A stretch of 64,000 bases of DNA, taken from positions 124,001-188,000 of the forward strand of contig NZ_JABBGG010000002.1 in assembly GCF_012927275.1 (NCBI RefSeq), read 5' to 3'. The notes under the pieces are model-generated. The model was not told where the DNA came from and made no database searches. It worked only from the letters and a program-made list of their open reading frames with translations. This stretch comes from Massilia polaris. GTDB taxonomy: Bacteria > Pseudomonadota > Gammaproteobacteria > Burkholderiales > Burkholderiaceae_D. A program made the position numbers and the translations under genes. Of the stretch, positions 34,309-43,067 are shown piece by piece; position 1 is the first letter of the stretch, and every line of letters starts with the position of its first letter.

Positions 34309-35217
34309 CTAGTTGGAGTTGGCCTGGCGCGCGCTGGCAGCGGCGCTTTCGCGCAGCAGGCTGTCCAGGTGGCGGCGGCCGATGGCGATGGCGAGGCGCT
34401 GGATCGGGTTCTTGTTGCCGCCCGGACGCCAGGTGTGTGCCATCTTGTTGCGGTACGGATCGAACTGAAGGCCGTGCGGCGCCGCCAGCACCTTGCCGCG
34501 TTTCAGCAGGATCTTCAGGGCCTGGGTGGCGGCGATGCCGGCGCAGATCTGCACCGACATGATGGTGGACGGGCCGCGCCGCTCGGAAAAATTGACCGCC
34601 GACGGATCGACCAGGTAGGCGCGGTGCAGGCCGGCCGGCGACAACCCGACCAGGAAGCGGATCGCCTTTTCGTTCTCCGGCAGGTCGCCCCACTGGAAGT
34701 ATTCCTCGAACGTCATCTGGCCGGGCAGGAAGTTCAGCACCGCCGCGCCCGTGCCCAGCGGCGCCACCGTGGTCGACGGGATGGCGCGCGCGGCGCAGGC
34801 GGCGAAGGTCTTCTGGCGGATGTCGAACACGAAGAAGTCGAGGCCGTCGATATACAGGTCGACGCCGTCGAGGAAGGCAGGCAGGCTGGACGCATCGACG
34901 CCGTGCGGGAAAATGGTGATGTCGGCTTCAGGATTGATGTCGCGCACCATGTCGGCGATGACCTCGACCTTGGCCTTGCCGCGGGTCGACATCATGGCGC
35001 CGACCTGGCGGTTGAAGTTGGCGATGTCGTAGGTGTCGAAGTCGGCCAGGTGGAACGCGCCCACCCCCAGCCGCGCCAGCGTCACCGCATAGATGCCGCC
35101 GACCCCGCCCATGCCGGCGATGGCGACCCGGGCGCCGCGCAGCTTTTCCTGTTCCTCCCGCGTCACCCAGCCGATATTGCGCGAGAAAGCTTCAGAATAG
35201 GAAAATTGATTAATCAT
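34309..35217 (-). CDS. ThiF/MoeB-like E1 adenylyltransferase
   Basis: A 302-residue E1-like enzyme. VAIAGMGGVGGIYAVTLARLGVG is the ATP-binding glycine-rich loop, ADFDTYDIANFNRQVGAM holds the conserved Asp, Asn and Arg-Gln residues, and STIMSVQICAGIAATQALKILL matches the late helix of ThiF proteins. The CxxC zinc pairs of classical MoeB are not seen, so it differs from the housekeeping enzymes. No MoaD/ThiS-like partner lies nearby. It is 56 bp downstream of the FeeM-like gene and just upstream of the nitroreductase gene. It probably adenylates a carboxylate, perhaps of the acyl product of its neighbour; that is inference. Confidence 0.85.
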   Translation of the reverse strand: MINQFSYSEAFSRNIGWVTREEQEKLRGARVAIAGMGGVGGIYAVTLARLGVGAFHLADFDTYDIANFNRQVGAMMSTRGKAKVEVIADMVRDINPEADITIFPHGVDASSLPAFLDGVDLYIDGLDFFVFDIRQKTFAACAARAIPSTTVAPLGTGAAVLNFLPGQMTFEEYFQWGDLPENEKAIRFLVGLSPAGLHRAYLVDPSAVNFSERRGPSTIMSVQICAGIAATQALKILLKRGKVLAAPHGLQFDPYRNKMAHTWRPGGNKNPIQRLAIAIGRRHLDSLLRESAAASARQANSN

Positions 35218-35273
35218 GGGCGAAATGCCCGTGACGGGCGTGATTGTTCAGGGAAAAACTGCGGGAGTCTTGC

Positions 35274-36038
35274 TTAGCCGATATTAAACAGCCGGTTCGC
35301 AATCCCCATTTCCTCGCGTTTGGAGAAGAAGTACGGATACAGCGAACGCTCGGTGCCGGGATTTTCGCTGGTGCCGCCGAGGCGCTCAATTTCCTTGCCC
35401 ATATAGTCAAGGTTCAGCCACATCAGGTAGGCCGGCGCGTCGACACGCGGGTTGGAGCGCACTTCCGTCAGCGTCTTAAACCCGAGCATGTGCTCGTAAT
35501 AACGGCGATGGCGCGGATTGATTTCGATAAACGCATCCGTGCACTGGTACAGGTGGTGGGCATAGATATACAGGATGTGGAACAGCGACCCGAGCGCCAT
35601 TTTCGAGCGTACGGTCGGATCGAACGCCAGCTTGCTGATCTCGCAGACCCGTGCGCCACGTTCGCGGAACCCGTCGATGTGGTCCTTGAACACCTCGTCT
35701 GCAAGGATCCCGATCGGCGAGTCGATGCCGAGTGTGACTGTCCCGATGACGGCGCCCTTGTCGGAGGCCGACAGCGTAATGCGATTGGGGTTGTCATCAA
35801 TGCGGTGGGTTCCTACATATCCTCGCCATGCATACATCTTATTGATGAGCATGCTTGCATGATTTCGGCCTTCTTCCGTGTCTGCAACCCGGATACCGAA
35901 GGCTCTTTCGTTAATTGTCATCTCGCGGATGTTATCAGAGGATCCAGCACCTGTCCTGTCGAGCACGCTATCGTGCGCAGGTCTTCCCTCGGAATCGAAA
36001 CCGAATGTGATGAAGGTATCGAGGATCTTTTCCATCAT
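35274..36038 (-). CDS. FeeM-like N-acyl amino acid synthase
   Basis: A 254-residue protein of the GNAT/autoinducer-synthase fold. FGIRVADTEEGRNHASMLINKMYAWRGY (about residues 47-74) matches the N-terminal FeeM pattern, ITLSASDKGAVIGTVTLGID the acceptor beta-strand and RVCEISKLAFDP the motif that binds acyl-ACP in FeeM/LuxI relatives. FIEINPRHRRYYEHMLGF follows. FeeM enzymes condense a fatty acyl chain from ACP with an amino acid. The Met at 36038 follows a GGAG ribosome site; 36035 is also possible. It heads the triad with ThiF-like and nitroreductase genes. Confidence 0.84.
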   Translation of the reverse strand: MMEKILDTFITFGFDSEGRPAHDSVLDRTGAGSSDNIREMTINERAFGIRVADTEEGRNHASMLINKMYAWRGYVGTHRIDDNPNRITLSASDKGAVIGTVTLGIDSPIGILADEVFKDHIDGFRERGARVCEISKLAFDPTVRSKMALGSLFHILYIYAHHLYQCTDAFIEINPRHRRYYEHMLGFKTLTEVRSNPRVDAPAYLMWLNLDYMGKEIERLGGTSENPGTERSLYPYFFSKREEMGIANRLFNIG

Positions 36039-36184
36039 TTTCGCTCCAGGTTTCCCGTGCTCATGCCAGATCGCGTTGACTCATCCTACCATCGACTTTT
36101 CAGCACGCAACGAATAAATTTTTGCAGCATTATTTGTTAATTTCATGCAACCATGCCGCCCCGGGGCGGACCTGGCCAGCCTCC

Positions 36185-38956
36185 TTACAGCGACTGCTGT
36201 AGCGCGCGCGCCTCGTCCATTTTTTCGAATCCTTGCGTTTTCATGGCCTGCTCGAGCGCCTTGCGGGCACCGGCCTTGTCGCCGGACTTGGCCAGCGCCT
36301 GCGCCAAGTGCAGGCGAATGTCGGCGTCGGCTGGCGACTTGGCCGCCGCAGTTGTCAGATAGCCCAGCCCCCGTTTGACGTCGCCCCGCTGCACCAGGAT
36401 GGTGCCCACGGTGTCGAGGACGGCCGGGTTGTCGGGCGCGTTTGCCAGCGCTTTCTCTGCCGTCTTGAGCGCACGCGGATCGTTTTCCTGCTGGTAAGCC
36501 CACGCCAAGTTGTTCAGTAGTAAGGGATTGTTCGGGGCCTTTGCAACGAGCTGCTCCATCTGGGCGATCGCATCCTTGTACTGCTTTTTTGCCAACAGCG
36601 TGTCGGCCGCGTACATGTTCAGCTGCAGATCGCCGGGCGACTGCTTCTGCCACTCCGCCATTCGCACGTCAGCCTCCTTGCCCTTGCCGGAACGGATCAG
36701 CGCGCTATGCAGCTTGGCCTTGATCACGGTGACGTTCGCCAGCGCCAGCGCCTGTTCGTACGAGCGCACCGCCAGCGCATCCTTGCCCTGGGCCTGCAGA
36801 ATGCCGCCTTCCAGCATGAAGCCGGCCGGCTCTTTCGGGCGCTGCTTCTGGATCGCGCGCGCCATCGCGAGCGCCTCGTCCGGCTTGCCGCCGCGCAGCT
36901 TCAGTTCGGCGTGGGCCAGCTGGGCCTCGTGGTAGTTCGGATCGATCGCCAGCGCCTTTTTCAGGTTGGCGGCGGCCGCCGCTGGATTATCCAGCGCCAT
37001 GTGGACCGATGCGAGGCGGAACTGCGCCGGTGCCGATTTCGGGACCAGGCCGGTCAGCTTGCTGTAGGATTCGAGCGCCCCCTCGCGGTCGCCGCTGGCC
37101 AGTTGCGCCTGGCCGAGCATGTCAAGCACTTCAGGATTTTTCGGGTGGGCGACCTGGAACTTGCGTACCAGGGACAGCGCCTTTTGATTGGCGCCCGTGC
37201 GCAGGTAGTGTGCGCTGAGCAGCATCGCAGGCGCCACGCCATCCGGATTCTCGGCCAGCGCCTTTTCGCGCCACTGCGTCACTTCCGCGGGCTTACCCTG
37301 GATTTGCGCCAGTTCGGCCAGGCCGGACATCGCGTAGACACTCTTCTTGTTCTTTTCCAGGAAGCTGACCAGGTGCTTCTTCGCCAGCTCAGGCTTGTTC
37401 TCCTTCATCTCGAGCTGGGCCAGGTTGGCGACCGCCGGGAAATAGCCGGCCTCCAGCGCAATCGCCTTCTCGAAGCTGGTGCGGGCGTTCGCAAGATCTC
37501 CCTTGGCCAGGTAGACGCCTCCCATCAGATTCCGGACCGCAGGGTCGTTCGGCTGCTGCTTTGCCATTGCGTCGGCGGCAGCCAGCGCCTTGTCGAAACG
37601 CATCGCGCGCATTTCGGCCAAGACCAGCAGCTTGCCGGCCCGGGTGGATTTGCCATCGAGCCGCACCGATTCTTCCAGCTCGGCGATTGCGCGGGTATCG
37701 TCGCCCTGAGCCAGCTTGCTCACCGCCAGCGAAGTACGCAAGACGGCCGCTTCCGGGGCCATTCTTGCGGCACGCTCGAGGAACTCGCCTGCCTTGGCGA
37801 AGTCGCGGCTCTGCATCGCCAGTTCGCCGGCCAGTGCCAGGACCTGCGGATCCTTGTTGGCGTCGGCCATCAGCGGTTCCAGCGCCGCCTGGGCTTCGGT
37901 AATTTTGCCCAGTTTCATCAGCGTGGCGACCAACATTTTGCGTGCATTGGCGTTGCGCGGAACGTTTGCGACATACTTCTTCAAGTGCAGCTCGGCCTGC
38001 GGCAGCGAACCGAGCGCACTCTCGACCGAACCTGCCAGCAGGACGCTCGGCATGTGTTCCGGCGCGACGCGCAACACTTTCTGAAGCGACTCCTTGGCGG
38101 CCGCGTGCTTGCCTTGGGCATGGTCAAGCAAAGCCTGGGCATACAGCACCATCAGGCTGTTGGGCGCCGCTTTATTGGCCGCAGCCATGTCGGCCTGCGC
38201 CGCATCAAATTGCTTCGCGGCAATTTTGATGTACGCTTTCTCGATGCTGGCACTGCGATGGTCAGGCTTGACCTTCAGGGCTTGGTCGAACATGGCCAGC
38301 GCCTCGTCGTTCTTGCCTTCGGCACGCAGCAAGGCTCCCTTGAACATCCATACTGTAGGGTCGTTCGGGTTCCCGCTCGTGGCCTGGTCGGCCAGGCGCC
38401 TGGCGCCGGCGTCGTCCCCCAGCGACAGCGCGCGGCGCGCCATGCCGAGCAGCGCGGCGCCCTGTTTTGGGTTGACCTGCAGCGCCTGTTCGTACGCCAG
38501 CCTGGCCGCGTCGGCATTGCCGAGCGAAAAGTGGGCGTCGCCGCGCAGCGCCAACACGTCAGCCTTGCCGGCCGAGGAGGCGGCGGTTTCGTCGAGCACC
38601 TTCTGGAACTTGCCTTGCCCCATCAGGGCGATGGCCAGGCCGACTACGGTCTTCTCGGGCGTGGCGCCCAGTTCGGCCGCTTTGCGGATTTCCTTTTCCG
38701 CCGAAACCGCGTCGCCCATGTCGTTATACAGCGCGCCCAGGGTCAGGCGCGCTTCGACATTAGCCGGGTTCTTCAACACTGCATTCTTAAGCTGGATAAC
38801 GGCGGACTTGGTGTCGCCTGCCTGGATGAACTGCCTGGCGTCCGCGACCAGGGATTCTGAGCTTTCGGTCTTGCCGCAGCCCGCGACCGAAGCCAGCATG
38901 AGTACGGTGACGGCGGCGGTCGCCCCGGCGACCAGCGTGTTTCGTGTTTTCCGCAT
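36185..38956 (-). CDS. prsT: PEP-CTERM system TPR-repeat lipoprotein PrsT
   Basis: A 923-residue lipoprotein. The signal peptide ends in a lipobox SVAGC (Cys about residue 27). The rest is an almost unbroken array of tetratricopeptide repeats, with repeating patterns such as NPKQGAALLGMAR and KPDHRSASIEKAY, and ends DEARALQQSL. Length and the N-terminal SLVADARQFIQAGDTKSAVIQLKNAV match the XrtA-linked PrsT family. It is probably anchored at the periplasmic face of the outer membrane as a scaffold. It closes the exosortase-related region; the prsK and prsR genes that often sit beside it are absent here. It has its own leader, 38957-39060, without a clear promoter. Confidence 0.93.
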   Translation of the reverse strand: MRKTRNTLVAGATAAVTVLMLASVAGCGKTESSESLVADARQFIQAGDTKSAVIQLKNAVLKNPANVEARLTLGALYNDMGDAVSAEKEIRKAAELGATPEKTVVGLAIALMGQGKFQKVLDETAASSAGKADVLALRGDAHFSLGNADAARLAYEQALQVNPKQGAALLGMARRALSLGDDAGARRLADQATSGNPNDPTVWMFKGALLRAEGKNDEALAMFDQALKVKPDHRSASIEKAYIKIAAKQFDAAQADMAAANKAAPNSLMVLYAQALLDHAQGKHAAAKESLQKVLRVAPEHMPSVLLAGSVESALGSLPQAELHLKKYVANVPRNANARKMLVATLMKLGKITEAQAALEPLMADANKDPQVLALAGELAMQSRDFAKAGEFLERAARMAPEAAVLRTSLAVSKLAQGDDTRAIAELEESVRLDGKSTRAGKLLVLAEMRAMRFDKALAAADAMAKQQPNDPAVRNLMGGVYLAKGDLANARTSFEKAIALEAGYFPAVANLAQLEMKENKPELAKKHLVSFLEKNKKSVYAMSGLAELAQIQGKPAEVTQWREKALAENPDGVAPAMLLSAHYLRTGANQKALSLVRKFQVAHPKNPEVLDMLGQAQLASGDREGALESYSKLTGLVPKSAPAQFRLASVHMALDNPAAAAANLKKALAIDPNYHEAQLAHAELKLRGGKPDEALAMARAIQKQRPKEPAGFMLEGGILQAQGKDALAVRSYEQALALANVTVIKAKLHSALIRSGKGKEADVRMAEWQKQSPGDLQLNMYAADTLLAKKQYKDAIAQMEQLVAKAPNNPLLLNNLAWAYQQENDPRALKTAEKALANAPDNPAVLDTVGTILVQRGDVKRGLGYLTTAAAKSPADADIRLHLAQALAKSGDKAGARKALEQAMKTQGFEKMDEARALQQSL

Positions 38957-39510
38957 AGCAAATCCTGTGGCGTAAGTGGAAGGATCCTGCGATCAGGATC
39001 GAACGCATGACATAAACCTGAACGTAGCATATATCAATATTGCAACAAACGATAAGACTGGCTTGTGTCTAAAATACAACTCTTAGCCAAGAGCAACATC
39101 CCTATGCAGCGAAGCAATTACCTCGAAAATACACGATCCCAACGCTTTGGGCAATCGATCGTCGGCCTGGTTGCTGCGTGGATCAGTCGTTGACCAAACG
39201 CATCAAATACTGCTTGTAGCCGTTTCTAGCGAGTGGGTCGGCCACGCTCCGTATCCTGCACGTGAGCGCCCGTTGGCGGCCGCCGCGAGTTTGGCCTCGA
39301 TGAAACAAAACGAGACACCAACCGACAATGCTATAAATGCAATTAAAAATGCCATTAAATGGCAACAAATTTTACGGAATGGCAATTATTGAGGTGCAGC
39401 AGGAACCAACGGGGGAAGTAAAGCTAGCGCCGTAGACCGCATATCATGCGACGGAGGCAAAGCTTAGAGGGATACAGCACTAGGTAAGCAGTTGAATTTG
39501 CAGGAAAAAC
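38957..39510. other. Gap of about 550 bp without supported gene
   Basis: The sequence is more AT-rich than its neighbours. A possible small membrane peptide on the minus strand (39203-39385, hydrophobic stretch MAFLIAFIALSVGVSFCF) lacks a good ribosome site and homology I can recognise. Nothing else could be supported before the tRNA fragment at 39511. Confidence 0.5.
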
Positions 39511-39559
39511 TGGTGCGGCTGGCGGGGATCGAACCCACGACCCTCGGCTTCGGAGGCCA
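39511..39559 (-). repeat. Partial tRNA-Arg 3'-half copy, probable attachment site
   Basis: Matches the last 49 nt (anticodon stem onward through the CCA end) of the tRNA at 42906-42981 with one mismatch. Beyond it the two copies diverge. It lacks the acceptor 5' strand and D arm, so it is not a tRNA gene. Confidence 0.88.
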
Positions 39560-39611
39560 CGAAATTGTCGATTTATGTCCGTTTATCATTGTTGATTTTT
39601 TAACTAAATCA

Positions 39612-39959
39612 TTAAAATTCAAAGACATAGGAAAAATTGCCTGTTGATGCTTGTTGTTGGCGCTGATTGAAATCTGACCCACCGCGTGATACAACTCCCG
39701 CGAACGCATTCTCGCGGCGAATCCATTTATCCGGGCTGTTTGCACGTCTCGTGCTGCGCATGTGCTGCGTGCTGCGATTGAATGTCATCGTCCCTACGTA
39801 CTTTTCGTTGGAAAGCACCTGTTTTACGACGTGGGGGATCCACGCTCGGCCTGTATCGGTACGCAATCCTTCAGAGTTTAGCTGCTGCGCAATTCGAACG
39901 TCAGCCATCTGCATGTCGATGTACATGACATAAATACGGCGCGCGATTGCGACCTCCGC
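39612..39959 (-). pseudogene. Fragment of a large serine recombinase (recombinase domain)
   Basis: The frame encodes RIYVMYIDMQMADVRIAQQLNSEG followed by GRAWIPHVVKQVLSNEKYVGTM, matching the DNA-binding Recombinase domain of large serine recombinases, including the conserved IAxxLNxxG and LxNxxYxG patterns. The resolvase catalytic domain that should precede it is missing, because the sequence upstream (after 39960) belongs to the divergent GGDEF/EAL gene. The C-terminal zinc ribbon and coiled coil are also missing; the frame ends in unrelated residues at 39612. It is an inactive piece. Confidence 0.75.
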
Positions 39960-40038
39960 GCACGATCGAGAAGTTGCAGACCAAACGACCGGCGCGCAGA
40001 GAGCTATACTGGAAGGCATTTCCGATGCGGGAATCAGC

Positions 40039-42006
40039 ATGTCCGACATACCGATCGAAGACGGGAGCAGCACCCATGTGGCGGGCAATCCCAGCCATGG
40101 GCACTCGCTTGCCCGGGCCTTGCGCGCGCACAGGACGATCAGTGCCGGAAACCGGACACTGCTGCGAGCGATCGAGGAGGCCGAGTTACTGCACGACATG
40201 TGTATGGTCGCCGTGGAAGAAGGCGGCTATGCGCGCGCAGGCGTCACCTATGCCGGCAACGGACCAGACAGACCACTGCACTGGATGGTTTGGATGGGCT
40301 GCGAACATGGCAAGGCGGTCGAGATCGACGTCGATGAACTCAATTACAGCGGCTACACCTGGGCCGACACGCCACTCGGACAAGACGCAACCGCCATCGC
40401 CATCCGCACCGGAAAGGCATTTACCCGTCGCAATGTGCTAACCGGGCCGGTATTCCGCGATCCGGCCTACGATACGCTTCGCAAGCGTGCCGAACAGGGC
40501 AACTATCTGTCGTTGACGGCATTTCCCCTCGCGTGCGACGGTGAGGTGATCGGTGCGCTGTTCATGGCTGCGGCCGATTCCGATGCGTTCGACGAACAGG
40601 AAATCGGGCTGTTGAGCGAGCTCGCTGCCGACCTCGCATTCGGGATACATACGCTACGTATGCGGCGCGAGCACGACAAAGCGCAGGAGACCATCAGGCG
40701 CCTGACGCTATTCGATCCCGCAACCGGATTGCCCAACCGGGCAGGACTGCTGTTAGCGTTGCGCGAGCAGATCGCGGCCGCAAGTCAATCGCAAGGGCAA
40801 CTCGCAGTGCTGTACCTCGGCGTGGAAAAGTTTGACGAGATCGGCAACGCGCTCGGCCAAGAAGTCTGTGATTGCCTTATGCGCGGCTTGGCGGCCCGCA
40901 TAGCTTCGTACCTGCCGCACGGTACGCCGGTGGCGACGCCGGGAGAGGGCGAGTTCGCGATTATTCTCCATGATGCCGACCTCGAGCGTGCACTGGAGTA
41001 CGCTCGAGCAGTACTGGCGGTACTCGCGGCGCCGGTGGAAGCCGTGTCTGCGCTGATTGCCCCCCAGGTGGCTGCCGGGATATCGCTCTACCCGGAACAC
41101 GCGACCGGACCGGAGAGCCTGGCGCGTCGAGCCAGCGCAGCCATGCACATGGCGCAACGCACATCCATTGGTGTCGCGGTCTACCGTGCCGGCCATGACG
41201 AGGAAGTCGCAAACCGCCTGGTGATGATGGGCAGGCTGCGCAGCGCGATCGAACGCGGCGAATTCGAGTTCTATTGTCAGCCCAAGGTCGATATCCGGAC
41301 ATGCAAGCCGTGCGGCGCCGAAGCGCTGATCCGATGGCGCGATCCGGTGCACGGACTGGTAGGTCCGGCCACGTTCATTCCGCTCGCCGAACAATCCGGA
41401 CTAATCACGTCGATCTCCGGATGGATGATCGAAACGGCGTTTTGCCAGGTGCACGCCTGGAGCCAGGCCGGCTTTGCGTCTTCGCTTTCGGTCAACTTGT
41501 CTGCGCACGACATACAGGACCCGGCTCTTATCGGGCGGATCCGCCAGTTCGCCGCCACCTGGGCCGTTCCCGACAAAGCGATCCAGTTCGAGCTAACCGA
41601 GAGCGCGCTGATGGACGATCCCGAAACCGCAATTCGCTCTATGGCGCGGTTGAACGACATGGGCTTCCAAATCTGGCTGGACGACTTCGGGACCGGCTAT
41701 TCCAGCCTAAGCTACCTGCAACGATTCCCGATCCATGCCATCAAGATCGATCAATCGTTCGTGCGCGCCATGATCGTGGACAGCGGCTCGAATGCGATCG
41801 TCCACGCGACGATCGATCTCGGACATCACCTCGGCCTGCATGTTGTCGCTGAAGGCGTCGAGGACCGGGCTGTCTGGACCCGACTGGCAGAGTACGGTTG
41901 CGATATCGCGCAGGGATTTTTCGTAGCGCAGCCCATGCCGGTAGCGCATTTCCGCGACTGGAACGCCGACTGGCATAGCAGGGAGCCCGGGTGGATACAG
42001 TCTTGA
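40039..42006 (+). CDS. GAF/degenerate GGDEF/EAL c-di-GMP phosphodiesterase
   Basis: A 655-residue cytoplasmic protein. Residues about 45-205 form a GAF domain ending in LSELAADLAFGIHTLRMRREH. Residues about 230-395 are a GGDEF domain whose signature is GEGEF (about residue 300) rather than GGDEF, so cyclase activity is unlikely. Residues about 400-650 form an EAL domain with EALIRWRDP, SVNLSAHDI, ELTESALM, LDDFGTGYSS, IKIDQSF and AEGVED, all catalytic positions intact. It is therefore probably a c-di-GMP phosphodiesterase. The frame is open for 34 codons before the ATG but holds no alternative ATG, GTG or TTG, so a lost 5' part is possible. It lies inside the tRNA-bounded remnant. Confidence 0.87.
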   Translation: MSDIPIEDGSSTHVAGNPSHGHSLARALRAHRTISAGNRTLLRAIEEAELLHDMCMVAVEEGGYARAGVTYAGNGPDRPLHWMVWMGCEHGKAVEIDVDELNYSGYTWADTPLGQDATAIAIRTGKAFTRRNVLTGPVFRDPAYDTLRKRAEQGNYLSLTAFPLACDGEVIGALFMAAADSDAFDEQEIGLLSELAADLAFGIHTLRMRREHDKAQETIRRLTLFDPATGLPNRAGLLLALREQIAAASQSQGQLAVLYLGVEKFDEIGNALGQEVCDCLMRGLAARIASYLPHGTPVATPGEGEFAIILHDADLERALEYARAVLAVLAAPVEAVSALIAPQVAAGISLYPEHATGPESLARRASAAMHMAQRTSIGVAVYRAGHDEEVANRLVMMGRLRSAIERGEFEFYCQPKVDIRTCKPCGAEALIRWRDPVHGLVGPATFIPLAEQSGLITSISGWMIETAFCQVHAWSQAGFASSLSVNLSAHDIQDPALIGRIRQFAATWAVPDKAIQFELTESALMDDPETAIRSMARLNDMGFQIWLDDFGTGYSSLSYLQRFPIHAIKIDQSFVRAMIVDSGSNAIVHATIDLGHHLGLHVVAEGVEDRAVWTRLAEYGCDIAQGFFVAQPMPVAHFRDWNADWHSREPGWIQS

Positions 42007-42158
42007 TCGGTAAATCCAGCCAATGCTCGGGTGCTGAAGGACCGTGTGTAGAGGGTCACTCCGGACGGATTCGCCTGTACACACAGCGCCCACCCGGCCC
42101 TGGGCGCGGTCGTTAGCAGCTCGGCGCCCTGCCATTGACCAGTGCTCAAGGCGCAGGC

Positions 42159-42602
42159 TGTTGATTTGCACCGAAAACTGACCCACTTTGCCGCATAATT
42201 TGCACACGAAACTGACCCACGTTTAATTCACAATCCTACTCATGACATTGAGTGGGGAATTGGAGTGATCGACGTGGCATTACTAGGCATTATTCGACGC
42301 TGGCACATTCGTGACCAGGTCCCGCTAAGAGAAATCGCGAGACGCCTTGGCATCTCAAGAAACACTGTCCGACGCTATCTGCGCTCGGAAACGACAGAGC
42401 CCCTCGTACGCAGACAGGCGCTCGCCCAGCGCAATCGACAAGTACGCTTTCCAGCTTTCAGGACTACTAAAGACTGAGGCGGCCAAATCACGCAAGCAGC
42501 GGCGCACTTTGAAACAGCTTCATGAAGAACTAAAGGGGTTGGGCTTTGAAGGGTCTTACGACCGGGTTGCAGCGTTCGCCAGGGTATGGCGGGCGGGTCA
42601 AA
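42159..42602 (+). mobile_element. Truncated IS21-family element
   Basis: The left end is visible as two related repeats, TTTGCACCGAAAACTGACCCA (42165-42185) and TTTGCACACGAAACTGACCCA (42199-42219), the multiple terminal repeats typical of IS21 elements. A broken istA gene follows. The right part, including istB, is missing; the sequence changes near 42602. Confidence 0.75.
42265..42602 (+). pseudogene. istA transposase 5' fragment, frameshifted
   Basis: The first part (42265 to about 42403) encodes ALLGIIRRWHIRDQVPLREIARRLGISRNTVRRYLRSE, the IstA helix-turn-helix. The match then continues in the next frame as RRSPSAIDKYAFQLSGLLKTEAAKSRKQRRTLKQLHEEL up to about 42597. A single-base indel near 42403 explains the jump. 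The DDE catalytic domain is gone, so the protein is inactive. Confidence 0.8.
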
Positions 42603-42620
42603 CTGACAGGGTCAATTCAG

Positions 42621-42719
42621 CTAGCAAACGCACATCGCCCACATCGAGTTTGACTCTAGGATACCCAGAAGACCCAACTGCGTTGTGTAATGGAAGAGCA
42701 AATCCGGTGGGTTATCCAT
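42621..42719 (-). pseudogene. 5' fragment of a DUF2971-like gene
   Basis: From an ATG at 42719 the frame reads MDNPPDLLFHYTTQLGLLGI, then LESNSMWA, close to the HYTs-GllgIl-s-xlWaT start of DUF2971 family proteins. After about 30 residues it meets a stop and the IS21 remnant begins. The remaining 200 or more residues are missing. The family call rests on the short N-terminal motif only. The rest of the gap to the tRNA (42720-42905) shows no gene. Confidence 0.5.
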
Positions 42720-42905
42720 AGCGAGCGCGTCAGCTGAAATAGCGAATGTTCGCATTTCTGTAGCAACAAAGCAAAATTTGCAGCCGGACTCCGTTGATAA
42801 ACGGTGGGGCGATAGGTAGGGTGGGAAAGTGCGCCACAAGGTAGCACGTGGGTAGCACGAGAAAAGACTCAGAGAACCGAAAAACAATAGAACTTCATTG
42901 CTTGC

Positions 42906-42981
42906 TGGTGCGGCTGGCGGGGATCGAACCCACGACCCTTGGCTTCGGAGGCCAATACTCTATCCACTGAGCTACAGCCGC
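42906..42981 (-). tRNA. tRNA-Arg (anticodon CCG)
   Basis: A 76-nt gene with encoded CCA. The acceptor stem is GCGGCTG paired with CAGCCGC. The anticodon stem TTGGC/GCCAA encloses the loop CTCCGAA with anticodon CCG. The T arm contains GGTTCGATCC. It reads codon CGG. Its 3' half is duplicated at 39511-39559, marking it as an integration target. Confidence 0.95.
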
Positions 42982-43067
42982 GTAGGGGAATTTCTGAAGT
43001 GAGGCGAAGGATACAGTTTTTCCAACCTGCCGTCCATGGAAACTGTCGTGCCAGCCCCTGATTTCCG

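Larger units (their letters stand above)
39511..42954. mobile_element. Remnant of an integrated element in tRNA-Arg(CCG)
   Basis: A 49-bp direct repeat bounds the region: 39511-39559 and 42906-42954 are identical except for one base. The right copy is the 3' half of the intact tRNA-Arg on the minus strand, the usual target of tRNA-integrating islands. The 3.4 kb between copies contain a serine recombinase fragment, an intact GAF/GGDEF/EAL gene, a frameshifted IS21 istA fragment and the start of a DUF2971-like gene. No integrase gene survives. The element therefore appears decayed and probably not mobile. Confidence 0.75.

Noticed and set aside
34309-35217. Housekeeping MoeB or ThiF
   Set aside because: No CxxC zinc pairs, no MoaD/ThiS or other cofactor genes nearby, and conserved-looking partners of a different type.
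33664-35277. 537-codon plus-strand frame opposite the nitroreductase and ThiF-like genes
   Set aside because: The opposite strand has recognisable motifs in both genes; the plus-strand translation has no motif or family signature.
36707-38860. 717-codon plus-strand frame opposite prsT
   Set aside because: prsT has a lipobox and continuous TPR pattern; this frame is its antisense shadow.
39203-39385. Small membrane protein on the minus strand
   Set aside because: One hydrophobic stretch only, TTG start, no ribosome site and no known relative; left as part of the gap description.
39511-39559. A second tRNA-Arg gene
   Set aside because: Only the 3' half is present; the acceptor 5' strand, D arm and 5' anticodon strand are missing.
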